Below are positions 12,276 through 20,455 of a DNA stretch of 64,000 nucleotides, piece after piece. The DNA comes from Polyangium spumosum (GTDB lineage: Bacteria > Myxococcota_A > Polyangia > Polyangiales > Polyangiaceae), in NCBI RefSeq assembly GCF_009649845.1, contig NZ_WJIE01000001.1:1163054-1227053 (forward strand). Reading direction: 5' to 3'. Position 1 is the stretch's first letter. Each line of letters opens with the position of its first letter. The position numbers were made by a program, and so were the translations under genes. Under the pieces are notes generated by a model. The model did not search any database. It saw nothing but the letters and a program-made list of their open reading frames with translations, and was not told the origin of the DNA.

Positions 12276-13541
12276 TCAGGCTTCCGTGATCTTCGAGGCC
12301 GCCTCGATGAGGTCGAGGATCTTGTCCTCCAGGATCATGCCGATCAGCATCTCCTGCTTCTTCGGATCACGATACTCGGCCTTGACCTTGGCGACGTTCT
12401 TGCCCGTCTGCTCGGCGAGCTCCTCGTAACCCTTCTCGATGTCCTGCGGCGTGACCTGCACGGTCTTCGCCTTCGCGATCTCGGCCATGATCAGGCCCGC
12501 GCGGACCTTGGTCTCGGCGTCGGCGTGCACGCGGGCGCGGAGCTCGGGCGTCATCTCGAGGCGCTGGCCCTGGCGGCGCGCAGCCGTGACGAGCTCACGC
12601 TCCGTGAGCTGCGCCTGCTGCTCGACGAGCGACGGAGGCACCGGGATCGGGTTCGCCTTGCAGAGCTCGAAGACGAGCTTCTCCGCGACGGAGTCCGTCG
12701 CCTTCTGCTTGAGCTCCTTCTCGATCTTCGCCGAGAGCGCGGCGCGCATGGCCTCGAGGTTCTCGTGGCCCACGTCCTTCGCGAACTCGTCGTCGACCTC
12801 GGGGAAGTTCCGCTCGCGGACCTCCTTCAGCGTGACGTGGAACGTGCCCGTCTTGCCGCGCAGCACCTCGTTCGTGTGGCGCTCGGAGAACTCGACCGTG
12901 GCGTCCTTGGTCTCGCCGACGTTCATGCCGGTGAGGACGTCCTCGATCTCCTTGAAGACCTGGCCGCTGCCGATCTCGGTCTCGATCTCCTGCGGCTTGT
13001 CCTCACGGACCTTGCCGTCGACGTCGAGGGTGAAGGCGATACGCGCGAGGTCGCCGGCCTTCGCCGGACGCTCGGGCTCGGGCGCCGAGAGCGTCGCGTG
13101 CTCGCGGCGGAGGCGCGCCACCTCGGCGTCGATCATGTCGGCCGTGACCTCGGTCTTCGGCCGCGTGACCTCGAAGCCCTCCCACTTCACCTCGGCGATG
13201 TCGGGGCGAACCTCGAAGCGCGCCTTGTAGGAGAACGACTCCTCCGGGCGGAGCTCGACGGGGGCGATGTCGGGCTGCGAGAGGGGCTGGACCTGCTGCG
13301 ACGCGAGGGCGCGGTTCAGCGTGGTGTCGACCAGACGGCGAGCGACGTCCGCGTGGATGCTGCCCGAATAAAGATGGGCGAGCACGTGGCGCGGCGCCTT
13401 ACCCTGGCGGAAACCCCTGACGCGAGCGGAGCGCTGGAGGTTGGCGTAGGCCTTGTCCACCTCGGTGCGGACCTGCTCGGCAGGGATCTCGACCTTGAGC
13501 TCGACGAGGACCGGAGAAAGCTTTTCGACGGTGACTTGCAT
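12276..13541 (-). CDS. tig: Trigger factor, ribosome-associated chaperone/prolyl isomerase
   Basis: Binds L23 at the ribosome exit tunnel and shields nascent chains. The N-terminal domain carries the ribosome-docking signature RGFRQGKAPRHVL. A FKBP-type PPIase domain follows at about 150-245 (PAKAGDLARIAFTLDVDGK), and then a long helical C-terminal arm. The total is 421 residues, close to the 430 usual for the family. ATG 13541 is chosen because the protein starts MQVTVEKLSPVLVEL, as in other trigger factors; an upstream ATG adds 11 unlike residues. Minus-strand TTGACC near 13593-13588 may be a -35 box but the matching -10 is poor. tig, clpP and clpX lie in the usual order, each separated by a terminator-like hairpin. 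Confidence 0.96.
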   Translation of the reverse strand: MQVTVEKLSPVLVELKVEIPAEQVRTEVDKAYANLQRSARVRGFRQGKAPRHVLAHLYSGSIHADVARRLVDTTLNRALASQQVQPLSQPDIAPVELRPEESFSYKARFEVRPDIAEVKWEGFEVTRPKTEVTADMIDAEVARLRREHATLSAPEPERPAKAGDLARIAFTLDVDGKVREDKPQEIETEIGSGQVFKEIEDVLTGMNVGETKDATVEFSERHTNEVLRGKTGTFHVTLKEVRERNFPEVDDEFAKDVGHENLEAMRAALSAKIEKELKQKATDSVAEKLVFELCKANPIPVPPSLVEQQAQLTERELVTAARRQGQRLEMTPELRARVHADAETKVRAGLIMAEIAKAKTVQVTPQDIEKGYEELAEQTGKNVAKVKAEYRDPKKQEMLIGMILEDKILDLIEAASKITEA

Positions 13542-13613
13542 GGGCGTCCGTTGGAAGGAACGGCGCCATGCCACGCACGGCGAGAGGGGTCAAGCGAGGG
13601 CGGGTTTGGAGGC

Positions 13614-13650
13614 AAAAAAAGAGCCCCGACGGAGAGGCGCCGTCGAGGCT
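13614..13650 (-). terminator. Strong rho-independent terminator upstream of tig
   Basis: On the minus strand AGCC-t-CGACGG pairs with CCGTCG-g-GGCT around a 7-base loop (one mismatch) and is followed by seven T. It ends transcription arriving from the small gene at 13779-13949 before tig begins. Confidence 0.85.
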
Positions 13651-13699
13651 CGGTCGAGGTCGAGCACCCAGGAGGTCCTGGCGAGACGTAGGGCTCGGC

Positions 13700-13747
13700 C
13701 CCCCGAAACGTCCGATGCCACGAGGCGCGGTTCGGGCGTTTCGGGGG
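13700..13747. repeat. Inverted repeat with 11-bp arms
   Basis: CCCCCGAAACG (13700-13710) and CGTTTCGGGGG (13737-13747) are perfect inverted arms around a 26-base spacer. It lies between the small acidic-protein gene and its terminator. It could be a long-loop hairpin in that mRNA's 3' region or a protein-binding dyad. Confidence 0.6.
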
Positions 13748-13752
13748 ACGGA

Positions 13753-13771
13753 GGCCCGCTCGCGGCGGGCC
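13753..13771 (-). terminator. GC hairpin just after the small acidic-protein gene
   Basis: GGCCCGC and GCGGGCC form a perfect 7-bp stem with loop TCGCG, 7 bases beyond the stop codon at 13779. No T-run; the real stop signal is probably the terminator at 13614-13650. Confidence 0.45.
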
Positions 13772-13778
13772 CCCGGCC

Positions 13779-13949
13779 TCAGAAGTCGCGCATGGAAGCG
13801 AAGGGATCGTCGTCCTGGTCGAGCTCGATCTCCTCCTCGAAGGAGGTGTCCTCGACGATGTCCTCGAGGCTCAGGTTGACGCGGGTGCCCGCGCGGATGA
13901 TCTCGCGCTCGAACTCGGCGAAGTTCTGGAAGCTCTTCGGCAGCGGCAT
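13779..13949 (-). CDS. Small acidic hypothetical protein, 56 aa
   Basis: Too short for many gene callers but well supported. The ATG at 13949 has GGAGAG 5 bases upstream, the third positions are G/C-rich, and a terminator set follows. The product starts MPLPKSFQNFAEFEREIIR, followed by a second amphipathic stretch LSLEDIVEDTSF. It ends in a strongly acidic tail EEEIELDQDDDPFASMRDF. I recognise no family. The acidic tail would suit a protein-protein adaptor or a DNA-mimic-like role, but that is speculation. It is divergent from parA. Confidence 0.7.
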   Translation of the reverse strand: MPLPKSFQNFAEFEREIIRAGTRVNLSLEDIVEDTSFEEEIELDQDDDPFASMRDF

Positions 13950-14389
13950 GGCTCTCTCCACTCGGCACGCGCAGGTCGATCGGCGACCCGCGCGAAACGG
14001 ATCCGGCTCAGGTCGTTCGGCGGTCGGGGTTCGGGAACAGGACGAGGACACGCGCAGACGCGGACGGGCTCGGCGCAGCCCAGAAGGACCGGGCGAGCAC
14101 GCGATCACACGCGGAAGGCTCGTGGTGGGTGGCGAGGGCGCTCGCGAGCGACAGCCCGCGCCCCCGGGCGCTCCTTCGGTTCCCCCGGAGCGCTTTTGTC
14201 CTACATGCACCCACAACGAGCGACATGTGCGCCACTGTAACGACCAGTGAGTCAAGGGCCAAAAAAACGTGAACGACGCGCCCTCGACGGGGGGGCGAGG
14301 GTCGTGTAAGCAGCCGCTACCCACGGGATCGTCCCCCGGGACGGACGACCCACACCGCGCCTCCGGGCGCGGCGTTCCCGGCAGATTTC
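13950..14389. other. Divergent control region between the small acidic-protein gene and parA
   Basis: 440 bases without a credible gene. It contains the inverted repeat CACTG-N7-CAGTG at 14233-14249. Next to it is TTGACT on the minus strand (14255-14250), a possible -35 without a convincing -10. A tract of seven A follows at 14262-14268 and a seven-G run lies near 14290. No ParB-binding parS palindrome of the TGTTnCACGTGnAACA type is visible. No good Shine-Dalgarno precedes the parA ATG. Confidence 0.5.
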
Positions 14390-15187
14390 ATGGCCCCTTC
14401 GCCCCTCATCTATGCCGTCGCCAACCAGAAGGGCGGCGTCGGCAAAACGACGACCTCGGTGAACCTGGCCGCGAGCCTCGCCGCCGCGGAGAAGCGGACG
14501 CTGCTCGTCGACTGCGATCCGCAAGGCAACGCCTCGAGCGGGGTCGGCGTGCGCCGGCCCAACATCGAGCGCTCGCTCTACGACGTGCTCATCGGCCGCT
14601 CGACCCTGCGCGAGACGGTGATCTCGACGTCGGTGCCCAGGCTCGACGTGGTGCCGGCGACGCAGGACCTCGTGGCCGCAGAGATCGAGCTCGTCGACGC
14701 GCCCGACCGCGCGACGAAGCTGCGTGACGCGATCCGGCCACACGCATCGGACTACGAGTACGTGATCCTCGACTGCCCGCCGAGCCTGGGGCTGCTCACG
14801 CTGAACGCGCTCGTGGCCGCGCACCGGGTGCTCGTGCCGCTGCAGTGCGAGTACTACGCGCTGGAGGGGCTGACGTACCTGATGGCGACGATCGACCGCG
14901 TGAAGGGCGCCTTCAACCCGGAGCTCGGCGTCGAGGGGATCGTGCTGACGATGTACGACGGGAGGACCTCGCTGACGCACCAGGTCGCCGACGAGGTGAA
15001 GGGTCACTTCAAGGTCTTCGACTCGATCATCCCGCGCAACGTGAAGCTCTCCGAGGCGCCGTCGCACGGCAAGCCCGTGCTGCTCTACGACATCTCCTCG
15101 AAGGGCGCGCAGGGTTACCTGAGCCTGGCGCGCGAGATCCTCGAGGTGAACCGGCCGAAAGGCAAAGCCGCGAGGCCGAGGCCATGA
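14390..15187 (+). CDS. parA: Chromosome-partitioning ATPase ParA (Soj)
   Basis: DNA-bound ATPase that pulls ParB-parS complexes apart during chromosome segregation. 265 residues, the usual chromosomal length without an N-terminal HTH. It has the deviant Walker A NQKGGVGKTTTSVNLA, Walker A' LLVDCDPQGN and Walker B VILDCPPSLGLLT, and the late motif EAPSHGKPVLLYD. Its stop overlaps the parB start by 4 bases (ATGA), so the two are translationally coupled. Usual neighbours such as gidA/gidB are absent from this window. This enzyme is distinct from the zinc-finger ParA-like protein at 3758-5131. Confidence 0.96.
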   Translation: MAPSPLIYAVANQKGGVGKTTTSVNLAASLAAAEKRTLLVDCDPQGNASSGVGVRRPNIERSLYDVLIGRSTLRETVISTSVPRLDVVPATQDLVAAEIELVDAPDRATKLRDAIRPHASDYEYVILDCPPSLGLLTLNALVAAHRVLVPLQCEYYALEGLTYLMATIDRVKGAFNPELGVEGIVLTMYDGRTSLTHQVADEVKGHFKVFDSIIPRNVKLSEAPSHGKPVLLYDISSKGAQGYLSLAREILEVNRPKGKAARPRP

Positions 15188-16092
15188 GCACGGACCCGAA
15201 GAACGCGCCGCGCCGCGCCCTCGGCCGCGGGCTCGACGCGCTCCTGCCCGCCGCCGCGCCCCCGTCGCCGTCCGGCGCGTCGTACGGCGACAAGAGCGTG
15301 TTCACCTGTCCGATCGAGCGCATCGGCCCGCAGCCGGGTCAGCCGCGGCAGCACTTCGACGACGAGGCGCTCGAGGAGCTCGCCGCGTCGATCCGCGAGC
15401 ACGGGATCCTCGAGCCGATCGTGGTCCGCCGCGCGCAGGCGGGCGCCGACAAGTACGAGATCATCGCCGGCGAGCGGAGGTGGCGCGCGGCGCAACGCGC
15501 GGGCCTGAAGGACGTGCTCGTCGTGGTGAAGGACGTCTCGCCGAAGGACGCGTTCGAGCTCGCGCTCGTGGAGAACGTGCAGCGCGAGGACCTGAACCCC
15601 ATCGAGCTCGCCGAGGCCTTCGACCGGCTCTTGCGGGAGCACGGCTACACGCAGGAGTCGCTCGCGGAGCGCGTGGGCAAGAACCGCACGACGGTGACGA
15701 ACAGCCTGCGGCTCCTGAAGCTGCCGGCGCGTGTACGGTCGATGGTGATCGGCGGCGATCTCAGCGAGGGCCACGCGCGCGCGTTGCTCGGCGCGCCGGA
15801 CGACAAGGCGATGGAGGAGATCGCCGACAAGGCGGTGCGCGGTCGGCTGCCGGTGCGCAAGGTCGAGGAGCTCGTGCGGAGCACGCGCGGCCCGAAGGAC
15901 GGCGGCGGCAAGGGTCCGAAGGCCGAGGGGCCCGCGGCGAAGTCGCCGGGGCTCAAGGACCTCGAGGCGCGGCTCATGCGCAAGCTCGGCGCGAAGGTCG
16001 AGGTGCGCGACAAGGACGGCAAGGGCGAGATCGTGGTCGCCTACGGCTCGCTCGACGAGCTCGATCGGATCCTCGCGCAGCTCGGCGCGTGA
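15184..16092 (+). CDS. parB: Chromosome-partitioning protein ParB (Spo0J)
   Basis: Binds parS and slides as a CTP-dependent clamp; partner of ParA. The 302-residue product begins with a ParA-stimulating Arg-rich peptide (RRALGRGLDALLP). It has the CTP-binding box GERRWRAAQRAG at about 90-101 and the motif ENVQREDLNPIE. A helix-turn-helix follows at TQESLAERVGKNRTTVTNSL, and a Gly/Lys-rich linker leads to a C-terminal dimerisation domain. The start is fixed by the ATGA overlap with parA. The long linker (GPKDGGGKGPKAEGPAAKSP) is typical of myxobacterial ParB. Confidence 0.96.
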   Translation: MSTDPKNAPRRALGRGLDALLPAAAPPSPSGASYGDKSVFTCPIERIGPQPGQPRQHFDDEALEELAASIREHGILEPIVVRRAQAGADKYEIIAGERRWRAAQRAGLKDVLVVVKDVSPKDAFELALVENVQREDLNPIELAEAFDRLLREHGYTQESLAERVGKNRTTVTNSLRLLKLPARVRSMVIGGDLSEGHARALLGAPDDKAMEEIADKAVRGRLPVRKVEELVRSTRGPKDGGGKGPKAEGPAAKSPGLKDLEARLMRKLGAKVEVRDKDGKGEIVVAYGSLDELDRILAQLGA

Positions 16093-16148
16093 CACACGCG
16101 TAAGGTCGACCGCTTGCGGCGCCTGCCCGGTCGCCGCACGATGCCTCT

Positions 16149-16664
16149 GTGCCGAACGTCGTGCCCGCGCTCGCGATGTTCTTTGGGCTGGTGGTGCTCG
16201 CGGGCTTCGTGCCGCAGCCGCTCACGCCGGCGACGCTGCTCGCCGCGAAGACGGCCCCGCCGTGGTCGCTCGCGCTCGTCGCGGCCGCGGCGGCGGCGCT
16301 CGCCGCGCTTCTGGATCACCGGCTCGTTCGCACGACGTTCCAGATCCGGAAGCTCGCGGAGCTCCGGCAAAAGCCGATCTTTCAGCGCGCGGAGGGGTAC
16401 GCGAAGGTCGCCCCGTTCCTGACGACGGCGGCCTTCGCGGCGCTGCCGCTGCCCTTCATCATCGTGCGGATCTTGATGCCGCTCACGGGCTACTCGGCGC
16501 TGCGGTACGCCGCGGCCGTGGGGCTCGGGCGGGCGCCGCGCATCTACGTGATCGCGGTGGTGGGCAAGGAGTTCGACATCCCGACGGAGCTGCTCGTCGG
16601 GGCGATCGTGCTCGGCGCGATCGTCTCGCTCGCCGCGTACGTGCAGCAGCGGCGCCGCGCGTGA
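16149..16664 (+). CDS. Small VTT/DedA-like membrane protein
   Basis: The 171-residue protein starts at GTG 16149. It has an N-terminal hydrophobic pair (about 5-25 and 38-58), an amphipathic region RTTFQIRKLAELRQ, then a core with PFLTTAAFAALPLPFIIVRI and AVGLGRAPRIYVIAV, and a last helix. The re-entrant-looking core with conserved Pro/Gly and a G-x-x-P-R segment resembles the VTT (SNARE-associated/DedA) fold. DedA proteins are linked to lipid flipping and membrane potential; this one is shorter than most. It follows parB by 56 bases and could be co-transcribed. It ends back to back with the TPR lipoprotein gene (stop codons adjacent). Confidence 0.75.
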   Translation: MPNVVPALAMFFGLVVLAGFVPQPLTPATLLAAKTAPPWSLALVAAAAAALAALLDHRLVRTTFQIRKLAELRQKPIFQRAEGYAKVAPFLTTAAFAALPLPFIIVRILMPLTGYSALRYAAAVGLGRAPRIYVIAVVGKEFDIPTELLVGAIVLGAIVSLAAYVQQRRRA

Positions 16665-17672
16665 TCAGCGCTTGTTCGTCGACTTGAGCTCGCGGAGTTT
16701 GTCCTTCGCGGCCTTGCCGATCGGCGTGTCCTTGCCGAACTCCGCGGCCTTGCCCATGGAAAACTCCGCGCTCTGCGGCTTCTTCAGCGCGAGCTGCGCG
16801 AGGCCCATGTAGTAGTAGCCCGCGGCATAGTCGGGCTTCACCTTGGTGGACTCCTGGTAGTCCGCGAGCGCGCCCGCCTCGTCGCCGAGCTCGTGCTTGC
16901 AGGTGCCGCGACGGACGAACCACTCGGGATCTTTGGCTTCGAGCTCGAGCGCGCGGTCGAACGCGGCCACGCAGTCGCCGAACGCCTTGCCGTAGCCGAG
17001 CATGCGGCCGACCGTCACGAGCATCGCGGGGTCGTCCTTCGTGCCTTCGAGGACCTTCTTCAGGTGCGGCACGGCCTTCTCGTGTTGCTTCGCCTCCGCG
17101 AGCATCGCGGCGTACTCGAAGCGCACCTCGACCGAGTCGCCCTTCGTGATGGCCGTCTCGTAGGCCTTCGACGCGCCCTCGACGTCGCCCTTCAGGCCGA
17201 GCGCATAACCGAGGTTCCGCAGCATGCCGACGTCGCCGGGCGTCTTCTCGAGCGCCGCGCGCAGGTGCTTGATGGCGTCGTCGGTGCGCGGAGGGCTCGT
17301 CGAGAGGTAGATCGCCGCGAGGTTCTGCGCGGCGGCGGCGAGGCCCGGCTTGCGCTCGAGCGCGGCGAGGTAGGACTTCTCGGCGCCGGCGAGGTCGTTC
17401 TCCTTCTCCAGCACGAGGCCCATGTACGCGTGCGCCTCGGCGTTGTCCGGCGACGCCTCGAGCGCGCGCTTCAGGTGGACCTTTCCGGCCGCGTATTGCT
17501 CCTTCTCGATGAACGCGACGGCGCGCTGGAAGTCGGTCTGCGCGGCGCCCCCGGTCATGCCTTCCGTGCCGCCGAGCGGCGGATCGGCGACGAGGTCGGG
17601 ATCCTTCGGGGGCGGCGTGCTGCCACACGCGGCGAGCACGAGCGCCGTGATGCAAGGGAGGAGAGCTCTCAT
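16665..17672 (-). CDS. TPR-repeat lipoprotein
   Basis: The 335-residue protein has signal peptide MRALLPCITALVLAACGS, with lipobox LAAC and Cys16. About seven tetratricopeptide-like helix pairs follow (for example AEAHAYMGLVLEKENDLAGA and AAGYYYMGLAQLALKK). ATG 17672 is chosen because it overlaps the glnD stop as ATGA, indicating coupled translation; an ATG 33 bases upstream would place the start inside glnD. TPR lipoproteins usually act as assembly scaffolds at the inner leaflet of the outer membrane or in the periplasm. No specific partner can be read from sequence. Confidence 0.87.
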   Translation of the reverse strand: MRALLPCITALVLAACGSTPPPKDPDLVADPPLGGTEGMTGGAAQTDFQRAVAFIEKEQYAAGKVHLKRALEASPDNAEAHAYMGLVLEKENDLAGAEKSYLAALERKPGLAAAAQNLAAIYLSTSPPRTDDAIKHLRAALEKTPGDVGMLRNLGYALGLKGDVEGASKAYETAITKGDSVEVRFEYAAMLAEAKQHEKAVPHLKKVLEGTKDDPAMLVTVGRMLGYGKAFGDCVAAFDRALELEAKDPEWFVRRGTCKHELGDEAGALADYQESTKVKPDYAAGYYYMGLAQLALKKPQSAEFSMGKAAEFGKDTPIGKAAKDKLRELKSTNKR

Positions 17673-20455
17673 CGCTCTGCGCGAGGAGGAGGGTAAGAAG
17701 AGCATGGCCCGCTGTTTCCTTCTTGTTCGAGCGACTCGAGCACCGACTCGATTCGTTGCCGCACCTCGGCCGCGCGTTTGCCCGGCGCCACTTTAGCGCC
17801 GTCCGCCTCGCTGACGTAGAACACGTCGGCGGCGCGCATGCCTTCGGTGTTGATCTTGGCCACGGCGATGCTGAGGCCGAGGCGGTAGAGCGCGTCGGAG
17901 ATGGCATGCAAGAGGCCCGGCCGATCCCGGGTCATGACCTCGATGACGGTGTGCCGCGGCGAGGCGCGGTCGTCGATCGAGACCTGGGTGCGCACGCGCG
18001 GCGTGGCGCGGCCCGGAAGCGCGCTCTTGCCGCGCTTGCTCGCGAGTTCGGCCGTGGTCGTGTGGCCTTCGAGCACGGCGTCGAGGTCCCGCACGAGGCC
18101 CGGGAGCGCCCGCGCGACGCCCTCCACGCCCTCGGCGCGATCACGCACCCAGAAGAGGTCGACGGCCTCGACCGTACCGTCCGGCAGGTGGCGCGAGTGG
18201 ATCTGCGCGGCGTGCACCTCGAGGCGCGAGGCCGCGAGCGCCGCGGTGATCGACGCGAGCAGGCCCGGACGATCGGAGGCGATGACGCAGATCTCCGCGG
18301 CCTGCGGGTGCCGCGACGGGACGAGCGCGACGCTGACCGTCCGGCCCCCGTGCTTGCGCGCGAGCTCGGCGTGCGAGGCGATCGCCGCGGGTGCGTTCGA
18401 GAGCAGGTAACGCTCCGGCATCGACGCGAGGTACGTCGGGACGAACGCCTCCCGCGCCGCCCGCTCCTCCTCCGAGGACACGAGCAGCGCGCGCGCGGCC
18501 TCGAGCACGGCCGACTGGGCGCGCGCGAGGCGCTCGTCCTCGCCGGGGTTGCCCGCGAGCGCGCGATCGGCGGCGAGGTAGAGCTCGTCGAGCATACGCG
18601 CCTTCCACGAGGTCATCGACGTCGGGCTCGTCGTGGAGAGGTCGGCGACGGTGAGCAGGTAGAGCTCGGAGAGCGAGTCCCGGTCGGGGATCACGCGCAA
18701 GAACTCCTCGATCGTCGCGGGATCGTCGAGGTCCCTTCGCGTCGCGACGTGGTACATGACGAGGTGCTGGCGCACGAGGTGGCACGCGGCCGCGACGTCT
18801 TCGGGCGGGAAGCCGAGGCGCTTCAGGATGACGTCGGCCATGTCGGCGCCGCGCACGCTGTGATCCTTGCCGCCGATCGCCTTGCCCACGTCGTGCAAGA
18901 GCGTCGCGAAGAACAGCATCGTCTTGCGCGTCGCCTCGGCGGCGAGGCGGCACGCGAGCGGGTGCTCGGCCGTGAGCTCGCCGCGCACGAGCGCCGCGAG
19001 CCTGTCGACGGCGGCCACCGAGTGAACGTCGACCGTGTACACGTGGTAAACGTCGTGGTGCACGCGCCCGACGACGGGCAAGAACTCGGGGATCATCGCG
19101 AGCAAGAGCCCGAGGTCGTGCATCTCCGCGAGCGTGGATCCGCGCTTGAGCCGGGTCTCCTCGGTGGTCGAGACGAGCGCGCAGAAGAGGCGCGCGGCCT
19201 CGGGGCTCTCGCGCAGGCTCTCGGTCCAGGAAGGATCCGCGGCGGCCCGCGCGATGGCGTCGCGCGCCCACGGGAGCAGCGGCGCGCGGCGCTCGACGGC
19301 CGCCGAGAGCATCCGCAGCGCGAGCGCGGGCTCCTTCGTGACGAGCTCGAGCTCGCTCATCGTCACGCAGCCGTCGAACATGCGCACGCCGCCGCCGAGG
19401 TCCTCCTCGCGGGGCTTCTTCTTGCCGAGGAGCGGCGCCGCGCGCGAGAGCATGGTCTCCCGCGCGCTCGAGATGATGCGCGCGCTGCGGTAGTACGCGC
19501 TCATCATCTTCTCGACGGCCTCGCCGCCCTCGCCGTAGCCGAGCAGCGACGCGATCGACTCCTGCTCGTCGAACGTGAGCCTGTCGCTGCGCCTCCCCGC
19601 GTGCGCGTGGAGGAGGTTCCGGATGCGGAAGAGCAGCTCGCGCGCGGCGGCGATGTCCGCCGACTCGCGCTGCAGGAGCGCGCCCACGCGCACGAGATCG
19701 TCGAGCTCGTGCACGCCGAAGCGCGCCTTGCCCGCCCAGCCTGCGATGTCGAGGTCGCGCAGGCCGCCCGCGCCGTTCTTCACGTCGGGCTCGAGCAGGT
19801 AGACCGATCCGCCGAAGCGCGCGTGCCGCACGCGCACCTCGTCCTCGAGCTGCGCGAGGAACCGAGGCAGCTCCGCGTGCGCGAAGAGGCCCGCGTCGCA
19901 CCGCGTCTTCAGCTCGTCCGAGAGCGCGCGGTTGCCCGTGATGTGCCGGTAGTCGAGCAGGCTCGTCGCCGTCGGCAGGTCCGCGCGGGCCGCCTCCACG
20001 AGCGCCTCGACCTTGCCGACCTGATGGCCGATCGGGACGCCCATGTCCCAGAGCGGGTAGAGCAGCGCCTCGGCCACGGCCGCGGCCGCGCCGAGGTCCC
20101 GCGCGAGCAGGCGCACGTCGAGGTCGCTGCCGAGCGCGAGCGCGCCGCGCCCGTATCCACCGACGCCGCCGAGCGCGACCTCCTCGAACGCCTCGGCGAC
20201 CTCCTTCGGCAAGAGCTCGCCGCCGGGCAAACGCAGGCGCCCCTCGCGCGCCTCGCTCCGCAGGAGCTCGAAGAGCCGCGCGAGCAGGTCGTCGCAGAGG
20301 CGCGCGTGCCGCCTCCCGAGCGCGAGCCCGCACCCGTCGAGCGGCGCGGGCCTGCTCTGCGAGGGCACGAGCGCCTCGAGCTCGGCGCGTCGCGCGGACC
20401 ATTCGCGGCGAAGATCCACGAGCGCGCCCGTCGGATCTTTCACCTCGGTGGTCAT
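17669..20455 (-). CDS. glnD: PII uridylyltransferase/uridylyl-removing enzyme GlnD
   Basis: Senses glutamine and modifies or demodifies PII proteins. 928 residues with the full GlnD layout: a nucleotidyltransferase domain (GGYGRGALALGSDLDVRLL, with metal-binding GSDLD), a linker, an HD hydrolase domain (FFATLLHDVGKAIGGKDHS), and two C-terminal ACT domains (ICVIASDRPGLLASIT and VMTRDRPGLLHAISDAL). ATG 20455 overlaps the cheR stop as ATGA, and the glnD stop overlaps the TPR lipoprotein start, so three genes form one coupled unit. No glnB, amtB or glnA lies in the window. Confidence 0.95.
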   Translation of the reverse strand: MTTEVKDPTGALVDLRREWSARRAELEALVPSQSRPAPLDGCGLALGRRHARLCDDLLARLFELLRSEAREGRLRLPGGELLPKEVAEAFEEVALGGVGGYGRGALALGSDLDVRLLARDLGAAAAVAEALLYPLWDMGVPIGHQVGKVEALVEAARADLPTATSLLDYRHITGNRALSDELKTRCDAGLFAHAELPRFLAQLEDEVRVRHARFGGSVYLLEPDVKNGAGGLRDLDIAGWAGKARFGVHELDDLVRVGALLQRESADIAAARELLFRIRNLLHAHAGRRSDRLTFDEQESIASLLGYGEGGEAVEKMMSAYYRSARIISSARETMLSRAAPLLGKKKPREEDLGGGVRMFDGCVTMSELELVTKEPALALRMLSAAVERRAPLLPWARDAIARAAADPSWTESLRESPEAARLFCALVSTTEETRLKRGSTLAEMHDLGLLLAMIPEFLPVVGRVHHDVYHVYTVDVHSVAAVDRLAALVRGELTAEHPLACRLAAEATRKTMLFFATLLHDVGKAIGGKDHSVRGADMADVILKRLGFPPEDVAAACHLVRQHLVMYHVATRRDLDDPATIEEFLRVIPDRDSLSELYLLTVADLSTTSPTSMTSWKARMLDELYLAADRALAGNPGEDERLARAQSAVLEAARALLVSSEEERAAREAFVPTYLASMPERYLLSNAPAAIASHAELARKHGGRTVSVALVPSRHPQAAEICVIASDRPGLLASITAALAASRLEVHAAQIHSRHLPDGTVEAVDLFWVRDRAEGVEGVARALPGLVRDLDAVLEGHTTTAELASKRGKSALPGRATPRVRTQVSIDDRASPRHTVIEVMTRDRPGLLHAISDALYRLGLSIAVAKINTEGMRAADVFYVSEADGAKVAPGKRAAEVRQRIESVLESLEQEGNSGPCSSYPPPRAER

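Noticed and set aside
13565-13593. tig promoter from minus-strand TTGACC
   Set aside because: The -35-like box is fair, but at 16-18 bases the -10 positions match TATAAT poorly, so it is not listed as a feature.
13950-16148. ParB-binding parS site near parAB
   Set aside because: I looked for TGTTnCACGTGnAACA-like palindromes and found none here; parS may lie elsewhere. A motif scan of the whole genome would settle it.
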